Shown here piece by piece: positions 17,078-25,800 of a stretch of DNA of 64,000 bases. Position numbers and translations under genes: made by a program. The stretch's first letter is position 1; each line of letters begins with the position of its first letter. Below the pieces are notes generated by a model. That model was not told the DNA's origin. It worked only from the letters and a program-made list of their open reading frames with translations, and did no database searches. Origin of the DNA: Streptomyces mashuensis (GTDB lineage: Bacteria > Actinomycetota > Actinomycetes > Streptomycetales > Streptomycetaceae); assembly GCF_014654785.1 (NCBI RefSeq), contig NZ_BNBD01000006.1:62001-126000 (forward strand), given 5' to 3'.

Positions 17078-18028
17078 TCAGAGGCGTTCTGCGTCGTGGG
17101 GGTCCGGGATGTGGAGCGTGAGGCGGGTGAGGGGGCCCTGGGTGCGGATGTCCAGGGAGTCCGTGAGGGTGCGGGCCAGCCAGAGGCCGTCTTCGGGGGC
17201 CGCTTCGCGGCCCGGGGGGCGGAAGCCGGCGAAGGCATGGACCGGGCGGGAGCCGGCGCAGAGCAGCTCGTAGACCAGGGCGCCCGGCTCCTCCCAGGCC
17301 CGGAGGGCCACGCGGACGTCCCCCGGCGCCAGCAGATAGCCCGCGGCCTCGCAGACCGCGAGCACGGCGAGGGCCAGCCGCTCACCGGCCAGGCCGGCCG
17401 CCGCGGCGCGGTCGCGGGCGAAGGCCCGCAGGACCGGCACCCGGGCCGTGGGGCCGCACCGGGCGGCCCCCGGCGGTGCCGGGGCGCGCGGCAGCGGCAC
17501 GCCGGCCACGTACGCCCCGGGGTCGGCGTACGCCGAGCACGGGATCAGCCGCTCCCCGTCCACCCGCGCCGGGTGCGTCGCGCACGCGGCCCGCACCACG
17601 TCGTCCGGTGTGCTCCGCGTGTCGTACGGGCAGATCATCCACACCGGCAGTCCGGAGAGCACCACGTTCAGCCCGGATTCCATGCGTTTCCACTCCGCGA
17701 CCTGGCGTGCGGACTTCCCGTTCCACACGGGTTCGGCGATCATGCGGACGCGGCGGCCGGGCCGCGCCCGCCGGTCGTGGTAGCGGAGGAACGCCGAAAC
17801 CCGTTCGACGGGCCGGCGCCCGAAGTACGCGGTCTCGGCGGTGTCCAGCGCGTGCGCCCTCTCCCCCAGGGCCCGGCGCAGCAGGTCGATGTTGGCGGGC
17901 GTGGTGGCCGCCAGGACCGGTTCGCCGGCCGTGAGGCCGTCCCGGACGAAAGGGACGGCCATCGCCAGGAACTCCGCGTCCGTGCCGTACAGGCACGCGT
18001 GGTGAACGAAGCCGGTGCCGTCAGGCAT
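17078..18028 (-). CDS. MEDS-domain sensor with degenerate HATPase (anti-sigma-like) domain
   Basis: Residues about 1-175 match the MEDS (DcmR sensory) domain found in many Streptomyces signalling proteins: FVHHACLYGTDAEFL, then PVLAATTPANIDLL and VWMICPYDTR. The C-terminal 120 residues resemble an RsbW-type HATPase (FARDRAAAAGLAGERLALAV, and GLWLARTLTDSLDIRT near the end as the G-box region). The N-box, normally E-x-x-x-N, reads CEAAGYLL around residues 226-233 and lacks the asparagine that binds magnesium-ATP. The gene overlaps the upstream MEDS-STAS gene by eight bases. Role: probably a signalling partner of that protein; the sigma factor is not identifiable. Confidence 0.8.
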   Translation of the reverse strand: MPDGTGFVHHACLYGTDAEFLAMAVPFVRDGLTAGEPVLAATTPANIDLLRRALGERAHALDTAETAYFGRRPVERVSAFLRYHDRRARPGRRVRMIAEPVWNGKSARQVAEWKRMESGLNVVLSGLPVWMICPYDTRSTPDDVVRAACATHPARVDGERLIPCSAYADPGAYVAGVPLPRAPAPPGAARCGPTARVPVLRAFARDRAAAAGLAGERLALAVLAVCEAAGYLLAPGDVRVALRAWEEPGALVYELLCAGSRPVHAFAGFRPPGREAAPEDGLWLARTLTDSLDIRTQGPLTRLTLHIPDPHDAERL

Positions 18029-18935
18029 GCGCGGCCCCCAGCCGCAGCCCCGGCGTGCGGTCCCAGCCGACGAGGGTGATGACCTGCCGGAGGTGGGCCG
18101 GCATCCCGGCGAGCTCGACGGTGCAGTGCCGGGCCGCGCGGGCGCGCGCGAACGTCATGAGCAGCCGCACCCCGCCGAGGTCGAGGAACTCCAGCCGCGA
18201 CAGCTCCAGGCACACGTCCCCGCGCACGGCGGCGACGGACCGCAGGGCGTCGCGCAGGTGCCGGTAGGCGCCCGCGTCGACCACGCCCTCGATGCGCAGC
18301 CCCTGCGGCCGGTAGGTGCGGACGACGGTGAGGTCCTCGGTGCGCACCAGTGGATCGGCTTCGACGCTGCGCGCGTGCGCGGAGGCGAACGCGGCCAGCG
18401 CGGCCGGCTCGCAGCACCGGGTGTCGTACTGGCACAGGGCCAGCGCCCCGGCCCCGGCGAACTCCTCGGCGAGCATCGCCTCGTACCGCAGCAGCCGGGC
18501 CACTCCCAGCGCGCCGAGGACGCGCGGCCCGCGCCCGTCGGGCAGGGCCGCGCACGGCTCGCCGGCCACGCGCAGCGCCCGGTAGCCCTCCTCGCGGGAG
18601 CGGCGGGCCGCGGTGCGCAGCCGGCGCAGCAGGGCGAGGGTTTCCAAGTGGCCGCGGCCGGAGACGAATTCGGCGAGGCGGACGACTTCGACGCGGCCGG
18701 CGGGGCCGGCGGGCAGGCCGGGGAGCCGGCAGGCGTCGAGCAGGGCGTCGGGTCCGGCGGGGCCGCGTCCCCCGCTGAGGTACAGGATCTTGTCCTCGGC
18801 GGCCAGGCCCCCGCGGACGAAGTCCCGCAGGGTGGAGGCCCGCTCCTCGTCCGACTCGAACAGCAGGCACGCGTGGTCGCCGGGCTGGAGATCGCCGACG
18901 TGGACCCGCTGGCGCACGCCGTGGGGATGGACCAT
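18021..18935 (-). CDS. MEDS-domain protein with C-terminal STAS domain
   Basis: The N-terminal MEDS domain (GDHACLLFESDEERAS, ALCQYDTRC) is followed from about residue 205 by a STAS anti-anti-sigma-like domain (RIEGVVDAGAYRHLRDAL, CLELSRLEFLDLGGVRLL). The usual phosphorylatable D-S-S-G is D252-L-G-G here, so no serine is available for kinase control. The gene precedes and overlaps the HATPase-type MEDS gene, which suggests the two proteins interact. The ATG at 18935 is the first credible start; a terminator serving the tRNA cluster is just upstream. Confidence 0.8.
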   Translation of the reverse strand: MVHPHGVRQRVHVGDLQPGDHACLLFESDEERASTLRDFVRGGLAAEDKILYLSGGRGPAGPDALLDACRLPGLPAGPAGRVEVVRLAEFVSGRGHLETLALLRRLRTAARRSREEGYRALRVAGEPCAALPDGRGPRVLGALGVARLLRYEAMLAEEFAGAGALALCQYDTRCCEPAALAAFASAHARSVEADPLVRTEDLTVVRTYRPQGLRIEGVVDAGAYRHLRDALRSVAAVRGDVCLELSRLEFLDLGGVRLLMTFARARAARHCTVELAGMPAHLRQVITLVGWDRTPGLRLGAAHA

Positions 18936-18980
18936 GCCGGGGATTATCCCGCCGTACCGCAGGTCGTGGAAGGACGCACG

Positions 18981-19016
18981 AAAAAATGCCCCTCGCGGAC
19001 GCGAAAGGCATTTTTT
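18981..19016 (-). terminator. Terminator of the tRNA cluster
   Basis: A symmetrical A6-TGCC ... GGCA-T6 stem with an inner TCGCG/CGCGA pairing, directly after the last tRNA-Glu on the minus strand. The T-run makes it one of the few classical intrinsic terminators in the window. Confidence 0.85.
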
Positions 19017-19023
19017 CCTTCTG

Positions 19024-19096
19024 TACCCCCGACCGGATTCGAACCGGCGCTACCGCCTTGAGAGGGCGGCGTGCTAGGCCGCTACACAACGGGGGC
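19024..19096 (-). tRNA. tRNA-Glu (CTC), third copy in transcript order
   Basis: A 73-nt cloverleaf beginning GCCCCCG with the anticodon loop around CTC and T-arm GGTTCGAATCC. Identical to the two other Glu copies as far as I can compare. It decodes GAG, the dominant Glu codon in this GC-rich genome. Confidence 0.96.
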
Positions 19097-19136
19097 CTGC
19101 TTTTCTTGCTGGTGCAGACTCAAAAAGCAATCTGCG

Positions 19137-19208
19137 CTGGGCTACCAGGACTCGAACCTAGACTAAATGAACCAGAATCACTCGTGCTGCCAATTACACC
19201 ATAGCCCA
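19137..19208 (-). tRNA. tRNA-Gln (CTG), copy with C-G acceptor pair
   Basis: A 72-nt cloverleaf, acceptor TGGGCTA/TAGCCCA, anticodon loop TTCTGGT (CTG). It differs from the other Gln copy by a compensatory swap in the acceptor stem and a G-U pair in the anticodon stem. Confidence 0.96.
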
Positions 19209-19226
19209 TGGTGGTTTTTAAACCAG

Positions 19227-19299
19227 TACCCCCGACCGGATTCGAACCGGCGCTACCGCCTTGAGAGGGCGGCGTGCTAGGCCGCTACACAACGGGGGC
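19227..19299 (-). tRNA. tRNA-Glu (CTC), second copy in transcript order
   Basis: A 73-nt cloverleaf identical in sequence to the neighbouring Glu tRNAs, anticodon CTC. Confidence 0.96.
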
Positions 19300-19325
19300 C
19301 CTAGCGATTCCCTTGCGAGAATCAG

Positions 19326-19398
19326 TACCCCCGACCGGATTCGAACCGGCGCTACCGCCTTGAGAGGGCGGCGTGCTAGGCCGCTACACAACGGGGGC
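19326..19398 (-). tRNA. tRNA-Glu (CTC), first copy in transcript order
   Basis: A 73-nt cloverleaf, anticodon CTC, the first Glu tRNA after the leading tRNA-Gln. Spacing to the next Glu copy is 26 bp. Confidence 0.96.
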
Positions 19399-19488
19399 TC
19401 GCACTGTTTTGCGCTTTCGCGCTGGTCACTACTTTATCAGTAGTTTCCGCAGAGAATTTCACCGAGCATTTCGCGAGAATTTCTCTTG

Positions 19489-19560
19489 CTGGGGTACCAG
19501 GACTCGAACCTAGACTAAGTGAACCAGAATCACTCGTGCTGCCAATTACACCATACCCCA
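19489..19560 (-). tRNA. tRNA-Gln (CTG), first of the cluster
   Basis: A 72-nt cloverleaf, acceptor TGGGGTA/TACCCCA, anticodon CTG. It heads the five-tRNA cluster, about 210 bp after the gltX stop on the same strand. An AT-rich segment (about 19425-19490) separates it from the Glu copies. Confidence 0.96.
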
Positions 19561-19708
19561 CCGGAACTCCATCCCCCGGAGGGGTTCTTCGTTCCGCCGG
19601 CGCCTCCCGCCCGGCCTCTCGGCCCTCTCGGGCGGCGCAGGAAGAACATTACCCGAAGGTGGACCGCGCACCAAAATCGATAACCCGCGGCCCCGCCGGC
19701 GGGTGCAC

Positions 19709-19742
19709 GAAGGGCCCGGCAGCCACGGCTGCCGGGCCCTTC
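19709..19742 (-). terminator. gltX terminator
   Basis: A perfect hairpin, GAAGGGCCCGGCAGCC paired with its complement around a 2-4 nt loop, 30 bp after the gltX stop. It separates gltX from the tRNA cluster. Confidence 0.85.
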
Positions 19743-19771
19743 ACGCTGGGACGACGGGTACGACGCGCCCG

Positions 19772-21247
19772 TCAGCCCGCCAGCCTGGCCAGGGCGGCGT
19801 CCACGCGCGCCAGGGTGCGCTCGCGGCCCAGGGCCTCCAGGGACTCGAACAGCGGCAGGCCGACCGTACGGCCGGTGACGGCCACCCGGACGGGCGCCTG
19901 TGCCTTGCCGAGCTTCAGGCCGTGCTCCTCGCCGGCGGCCACCACGGCGGCCTTGAGCGCGTCGGCGTTCCACTCGGCCTCGGCGAGCTTGGCGCGCGCG
20001 GTGCGCAGCAGCGCGTCCGAGCCCTCCTTCATGGCCTTCTGCCAGGACGCCTCGTCCTCCACGGGCTCGTCGAGGAAGAGGAAGTCCACGTTGGCCGTGA
20101 TGTCGGAGAGCACCGTGAGACGGGTCTGCGCGTGCGGGGCGATGGCCTCGAACTGCGCCTGGTCGAACTTCTCCGGCGCCCAGGGGGCGAACGGCGCCTT
20201 CAGCCAGGGCGCGCAGGCGTCCATGAACGCCTTCACGTCGAGCCGGCGGATGTGCTCGGCGTTGAGGGCCTCGGCCTTCTTCAGGTCGAAGCGCGCCGGG
20301 TTGGCGTTGACGTCCTTGATGTCGAAGGCCGCCACCAGCTCCTCGACGGTGAAGATGTCGCGGTCGGCGGAGAGGGACCAGCCGAGCAGCGACAGGTAGT
20401 TCAGCAGGCCCTCGCGGAGGAAGCCGCGCTCCCGGTACAGGTTGAGGGAGGACTCGGGGTTCCGCTTGGAGAGCTTCTTGTTGCCCTCGCCCATGACGTA
20501 CGGCAGGTGGCCGAACTCGGGGAGGGTGCCGCTGCCCACGCCGATCTCCGCCAGCGCGCGGTAGAGCGCGATCTGGCGCGGCGTGGAGGAGAGCAGGTCC
20601 TCGCCGCGCAGCACATGGGTGATGCCCATGAGCGCGTCGTCGACGGGGTTGACCAGCGTGTAGAGCGGGGCGCCGTTGGCGCGGACGATGCCGTAGTCCG
20701 GCACGTTCTCCGGGGTGAAGGTGAGCTCGCCGCGGACCAGGTCGGTGAAGGTGATGGGCTCGTCCGGCATGCGGAAGCGGACGATGGGCTCGCGGCCCTC
20801 GCGCTCGTACTGCTCCTTCTGCTCGGCGGTCACCTCGCGGCACTTGCCGTCGTAGCCGGAGGGCCGGCCGGCGGCGCGGGCGGCCTCGCGGCGCTCGTCG
20901 AGCTCCTCGGTGGTGCAGTAGCAGCGGTAGGCGTGCCCGGACTCCAGCAGCTTGGCCGCGACGTCCCGGTAGATGTCCATGCGCTGCGACTGGCGGTAGG
21001 GCTCGTGGGGGCCGCCGACCTCGGGGCCCTCGTCCCAGTCGAGGCCGAGCCAGTTCATGGCGTCGAGGAGCTGCTCGTACGACTCCTCGGAGTCGCGGGC
21101 GGCGTCGGTGTCCTCGATGCGGAAGACCATGGTGCCGCCGTGGTGGCGGGCGAACGCCCAGTTGAAGAGGGCGGTCCGGACCATGCCCACGTGGGGGTTG
21201 CCGGTCGGGGAGGGACAGAAACGTACGCGGACGGTCGCGTTAGCCAC
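19772..21247 (-). CDS. gltX: Glutamyl-tRNA synthetase
   Basis: A class I synthetase, 491 residues. The HIGH-type motif appears in VRFCPSPTGNPHVGM near residue 8 and the KLSKR loop in GEGNKKLSKRNPESS. In actinobacteria, which lack glutaminyl-tRNA synthetase, this enzyme is generally nondiscriminating and also charges tRNA-Gln with glutamate for later amidation by GatCAB; that is family knowledge. The GTG start overlaps the upstream hydrolase stop by eight bases. The tRNA-Gln/Glu cluster directly downstream fits its substrates. Confidence 0.96.
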   Translation of the reverse strand: MANATVRVRFCPSPTGNPHVGMVRTALFNWAFARHHGGTMVFRIEDTDAARDSEESYEQLLDAMNWLGLDWDEGPEVGGPHEPYRQSQRMDIYRDVAAKLLESGHAYRCYCTTEELDERREAARAAGRPSGYDGKCREVTAEQKEQYEREGREPIVRFRMPDEPITFTDLVRGELTFTPENVPDYGIVRANGAPLYTLVNPVDDALMGITHVLRGEDLLSSTPRQIALYRALAEIGVGSGTLPEFGHLPYVMGEGNKKLSKRNPESSLNLYRERGFLREGLLNYLSLLGWSLSADRDIFTVEELVAAFDIKDVNANPARFDLKKAEALNAEHIRRLDVKAFMDACAPWLKAPFAPWAPEKFDQAQFEAIAPHAQTRLTVLSDITANVDFLFLDEPVEDEASWQKAMKEGSDALLRTARAKLAEAEWNADALKAAVVAAGEEHGLKLGKAQAPVRVAVTGRTVGLPLFESLEALGRERTLARVDAALARLAG

Positions 21248-22022
21248 GCTTGATCACCTTGTTGGTGAGAGTGCCGATGCCTTCGATGGTGACGGCGACC
21301 TCGTCGCCGACGTTGAGGGGCCCGACCCCGGCCGGGGTGCCCGTGAGGACGACGTCGCCGGGGAGCAGCGTCATGGCCTCGGTGATGTGGACGATCAGGT
21401 CCTCGACGGAGCGCTGCATGTCGCTGGTGCGGCCGAGCTGGCGCTGCTGCCCGTTGACCGTGCACATGATGCCGAGGTCGGACGGGTCGAGTTCGGTCTC
21501 GATCCAGGGGCCCAGCGGGCAGGAGGTGTCGAAGCCCTTGGCCCGCGTCCACTGCTTCTCGCGGCGCTGGACGTCGCGCGCGGTGATGTCGTTGGCGCAG
21601 GTGTAGCCGAGGATCACGTCCTTGACGCGCTCGCGCGGGACCTCGCGGCACATGCGGCCGATGACCACGGCCAGCTCGGCCTCGTGGTGGACCTCGGAGG
21701 AGAAGGACGGGTACGCGACGGGGTCGCCGGGGCCGGTGACGGCGGTGGAGGGCTTGAGGAAGAGGAGAGGTTCCCCGGGAACCTCGTTGCCCAGCTCCGC
21801 GGCGTGCTCGGCGTAGTTGCGGCCGACCGCGACGACCTTGCTGGGGAGGACGGGCGGCAGCAGCCGCACCTTGTCCAGCGGGACCTTCTGCCCGGAGCGC
21901 TCGAACTCGGCGAACGGGTGTCCCTTGATGATGTCGAGGACGGGGCCGCCTTCGGTGGCGGCGTCCCCCTCGACCACACCGAATCCGACGTTTCCGTCGA
22001 TGGAGAACCTGGCGATGCGCAC
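21240..22022 (-). CDS. Fumarylacetoacetate hydrolase family protein
   Basis: The C-terminal three quarters carry the FAH fold: VVAVGRNYAEHAAELG, the metal-binding EVHHEAELAVVIG and YTCANDITARDVQR, then TGTPAGVGPL. Members cleave carbon-carbon bonds or decarboxylate/tautomerise small oxo-acids such as oxaloacetate; the substrate here cannot be told. 260 residues from a GTG start. It overlaps gltX by eight bases and is probably co-transcribed with it. Confidence 0.9.
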   Translation of the reverse strand: MRIARFSIDGNVGFGVVEGDAATEGGPVLDIIKGHPFAEFERSGQKVPLDKVRLLPPVLPSKVVAVGRNYAEHAAELGNEVPGEPLLFLKPSTAVTGPGDPVAYPSFSSEVHHEAELAVVIGRMCREVPRERVKDVILGYTCANDITARDVQRREKQWTRAKGFDTSCPLGPWIETELDPSDLGIMCTVNGQQRQLGRTSDMQRSVEDLIVHITEAMTLLPGDVVLTGTPAGVGPLNVGDEVAVTIEGIGTLTNKVIKRG

Positions 22023-22151
22023 GGGAGCCGTTGCCCCTTTGTCTGTATTGGCCGGAGTCTGACGTCTCAGGCTATCGCGGGGGCCGGTCCGGGGCCCGTG
22101 CGCCGCCGGTGGCGGAAGGGGAAGCCGGGAGGGACGGCGGCAGGGGAGCCG

Positions 22152-22346
22152 TCAGCCCTGGGGCTGCGAGGCCTGCGGCGCGACCATGAGGACGGTGCGG
22201 CGCGGGTTGGCGGTGGAGACGGGCAGCTCGACGGCGTGCTGGGGGAGGTCGGCCTCCGGCATCCGCAGCGACTCGGCGTCCTTCAGGTGCGCGAGCGTGG
22301 TGCGGCGCGGGTTGGCGATCTTCCGGGACGTCATCGTCGTCTTCAC
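22152..22346 (-). CDS. Small protein with duplicated ANPRRT motif
   Basis: A 64-residue product from a GTG at 22344-22346 (an ATG four codons later is an alternative), with GAGG about eight bases upstream. It contains two copies of one motif: KIANPRRTTLAHLK near the N-terminus and STANPRRTVLMVAP near the C-terminus, separated by an acidic linker. No signal peptide, membrane segment or cysteine. It sits 130 bp upstream of the FAH gene on the same strand. I do not recognise the family; the internal repeat argues that it is a real protein. Confidence 0.6.
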   Translation of the reverse strand: MKTTMTSRKIANPRRTTLAHLKDAESLRMPEADLPQHAVELPVSTANPRRTVLMVAPQASQPQG

Positions 22347-22813
22347 TGGTGGTGCCTCGCGTGGGTCGGGGGACTGGTGCAAAGAACAAGGCTAGGCGCG
22401 CCTTTCCCCCGGCGCTCGGTGGACGAGTCACGCTTTTGCTGTGAGTTTGCTCACCAGTGAAGTGATAATTACGGCATACCGGGCGCCCGATTCCGGGGGC
22501 CGAAACGGACATTGCGGTGCTGAATCACCCGTTCCGCTCCTGATCATGGCGACTGGGACACGCCGCACCTGCCCCGGTCGGCCCATGTACCGATACGGAT
22601 CAACCGGACAAACAACACCGATATCTCTACGCCCTGTCATCGATCCGGCCACATTGCGTCACCGCTCCGCCGGGCCCGGGCACCGGCCTTGTTGCGAGAT
22701 CCGGCCCTGTGCTGGAATTCCCGGGACCGCCAGGGGGGCACCGCGGTCCCCCCACGACTCGACACCGTCCCTCCGCTCGCGGCGGGACGCCTGGTCCAGA
22801 GGTTGCGACGCTA
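22347..22813. promoter_or_regulatory. Divergent regulatory gap before the first conservon
   Basis: About 470 bp with no gene I can support. It is less GC-rich than its surroundings around 22430-22630. A perfect inverted repeat GTGAG-TTTG-CTCAC lies at 22441-22454, followed by the AT-rich AGTGATAATTACGG. Promoters for cvnA1 (right) and the small ANPRRT protein (left) must lie here. Confidence 0.5.
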
Positions 22814-25800
22814 GTGCAGGGACGTTTCAAGAGGGATGGCAGCGCTGCGGCGGAGCCGGAGCCGCGCGGTGCGACCGACCGCGGCACGCCCGCCGACGTA
22901 CCGAACGGCGGGGAACCCGCCGAACGGCCGAAGGCGAAGGGTCCCGGCGGGCCGGGCTCACGAATAGCCCTGCGCAACTGGCGCATTTCGACGCGTCTGG
23001 TGTCGCTGCTCGCCCTCCCGGTCGTCGCCGCGACCTCGCTGGGTGCCCTGCGCATCGACGACTCGCTCGGCAAGGTCGACCAGCTCGACCACATGAAGCT
23101 CCTCACCGAGATGACGGGCAAGGCCACGCTGCTGGCCAACGCCCTTCAGGAGGAGCGGGACCGGACCGCCGGCCCGACCATCTCCAGGCGGGTGGACGAC
23201 CAGATCAACGCCTCGCGGCAGAAGTCCGACCGCGCCGCCCAGGCGTTCCGCGACACCACCGCGAAGGTCAAGCCGGACGACCCGACGATGGTCGGCGTCC
23301 AGACCACGCTCGTGGACATCACCAAGCAGCTGGACAAGCTCAAGGAGATCCGCAAGCAGCCGTACAAGGACGAGGAATTCGTCTCGCGGACGGTCAACCA
23401 GTACGGCGAGCTCATCAACTCGCTGCTCTCGCTGTCGCAGGACATGGCCCAGGCCACCAGCAACAGCGACATGATCACCGCGACGCGCGCGCTGGCGACG
23501 TTCTCCTCCGCCAAGGAGTACGCCTCCATCCAGCGCGCCGTGATCAGTGCGGGTCTGGCCAACACCAAGGGCGCGCACCTCTCCGAGAACGACCACCAGT
23601 ACGGCAAGGCCGCGCTGGACAACGAGGAAGAGGCGCTGCGCCGCTTCACCGCCATCCGCGCCGGCGACTCCGCCGAGCTGCTGAAGTCGCTCAACGGCGG
23701 CATGCCGGACATCACCACGGCGAACACCTTCGCCGAGCGCGCCTTCGGGTCCGACGCCCTCAAGGGCGAGAAGACGACCTACCTCGACTGGTTCGACCTC
23801 GACACCATCAAGATCAACGAGATGTCGAAGATCGAGCAGACCCTGCTCTCCCAGATGGAGCAGAAGGCGCTCGAGCTGCGTGACGACGCCCAGCAGGACG
23901 CGATCCTCAACGGTGCGCTCATCATCCTCGTCCTCGGCATCTCGCTCGTCGGCGCCTTCGTCGTGGCCCGGTCCATGGTGCGCTCGCTGCGCCGCCTCCA
24001 GGACACCGCGCAGAAGGTCGCCCAGGAACGTCTGCCCGAGCTCGTCAAGCAGCTCTCCGAAAGCGACCCGCAGGACGTCGACACGTCCGTGGAGTCCGTC
24101 GGTGTGCACAGCCGCGACGAGATCGGCAAGGTGGCCGCGGCCTTCGACGACGTGCACCGCGAGGCGGTCCGCCTCGCCGCCGAGCAGGCCCTCCTCCGGG
24201 GCAACGTCAACGCGATGTTCACCAACCTCTCGCGCCGCAGCCAGGGCCTCATCCAGCGTCAGCTGTCCCTGATCTCCGAGCTCGAGTCCCGCGAGGCCGA
24301 CCCCGACCAGCTGTCCTCGCTCTTCAAGCTCGACCACCTCGCCACCCGTATGCGCCGGAACGGTGAGAACCTCCTCGTCCTCGCGGGTGAGGAGCCCGGC
24401 CGACGGTGGACCCGCCCGGTCCCGCTCGTCGACGTGCTCCGCGCCGCCGCGTCCGAGGTGGAGCAGTACGAGCGCATCGAGCTCAGCGGCGTGCCGCCGA
24501 CCGAGGTCGCCGGCCGCGTCGTCAACGACCTCGTGCACCTCCTCGCCGAGCTGCTGGAGAACGCCACCTCGTTCTCCTCCCCGCAGACCAAGGTCAAGGT
24601 CACCGGTCACGCCCTGCCCGACGGCCGTGTGCTCGTCGAGATCCACGACACCGGCATCGGCCTGTCGCCCGAGGACCTCGCGGCGATCAACGAGCGCCTG
24701 GCCGCCCCGCCGACGGTGGACGTCTCCGTCTCCCGCCGCATGGGCCTGTTCGTGGTCGGCCGCCTGTCCCTGCGACACGGCATCCGCATCCAGCTCCGCC
24801 CGTCCGACTCCGGCGGCACGACCGCGCTGGTCATGCTGCCCGTCGACGTCGCCCAGGGCGGCAAGAAGCCCGCTCCGGGCGGTGCGCCCGGCACGGCCCC
24901 CGGCGCCCCGGCCGGCGGCCCCGGCCAGCAGCGCCGGCAGGGCCCGGGCGCGGCTCCGCGCCCGGTGGCCGGCCAGCGTCCCCCGACGACCGACGGCGGC
25001 CTGCCCGTCCGTGGCGCCGGTGCCGGCGCCGCGCCCTCCGGCGGTGCCGCCACGGGCAGCCTCTTCGACACCGCGCCGCGCGGTGGCCAGAGCGGCCCCG
25101 GCGCCATGCCGCCCGCCGGCGGCCCGCAGCCGTCCGCCCGCGCCGCCACGCCGAGCTGGGGCTCCGACCGCCCCGCCGGCGGTCCCGGCGCCGGTGCCGG
25201 TGCGCCCGGTGGCGCGCCCGGCCAGGGGCTGGCCGGCCTCACGCCGCGCCGCAAGCCCAAGAAGCGCGACGACGACTGGCCGATGGCCTCCGGCGGCTCC
25301 GCCCGCCCGGAGCAGGACACCCCGCGCGGCCACGAGGACGTCGACGCCGCGCCCGCCAAGGCCCCGCTGGCCGGCGGTCCGGGCGACACGGCCCAGTTCC
25401 CGCCGGTGCGGCCGGACGCCTCGGGCCCGTCCGCCACCGGACAGTTCGCCGTGCCCGGCAACGCCGCGCAGGCCGGCGGCGGCCCCGGCGACACCGCGGA
25501 GTTCCCGGCGCTGAACGCCGCGGGCGAGCCGCAGTCGTCCACCACGGGCCGGTTCGCGCAGCCGCAGCAGTCCCAGCAGCAGTCCCGGCAGCAGGCGCCG
25601 CAGCACCCCGAGCCGTCCCAGCAGACCGGCCAGTACGAGCTGCCCGCCGACCCGGCCACGACCGGCCAGTACGCGGTGCCCGCCGACCTGTCCGGCACGA
25701 CCGGTCGGTTCGCGAGCCCCGCCGCGGCCGACGCCCCCGGCTCGACCAGCGGCGAGTACGAGCGCCCGCAGCACGGCGACGCGCCGGCCGGCAGCACCGG

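Noticed and set aside
19024..19560. Possible integrase attachment site in the tRNA cluster
   Set aside because: No integrase, duplicated tRNA 3' end outside complete tRNAs, or foreign-looking DNA adjoins the cluster; the repeats are intact tRNA genes.
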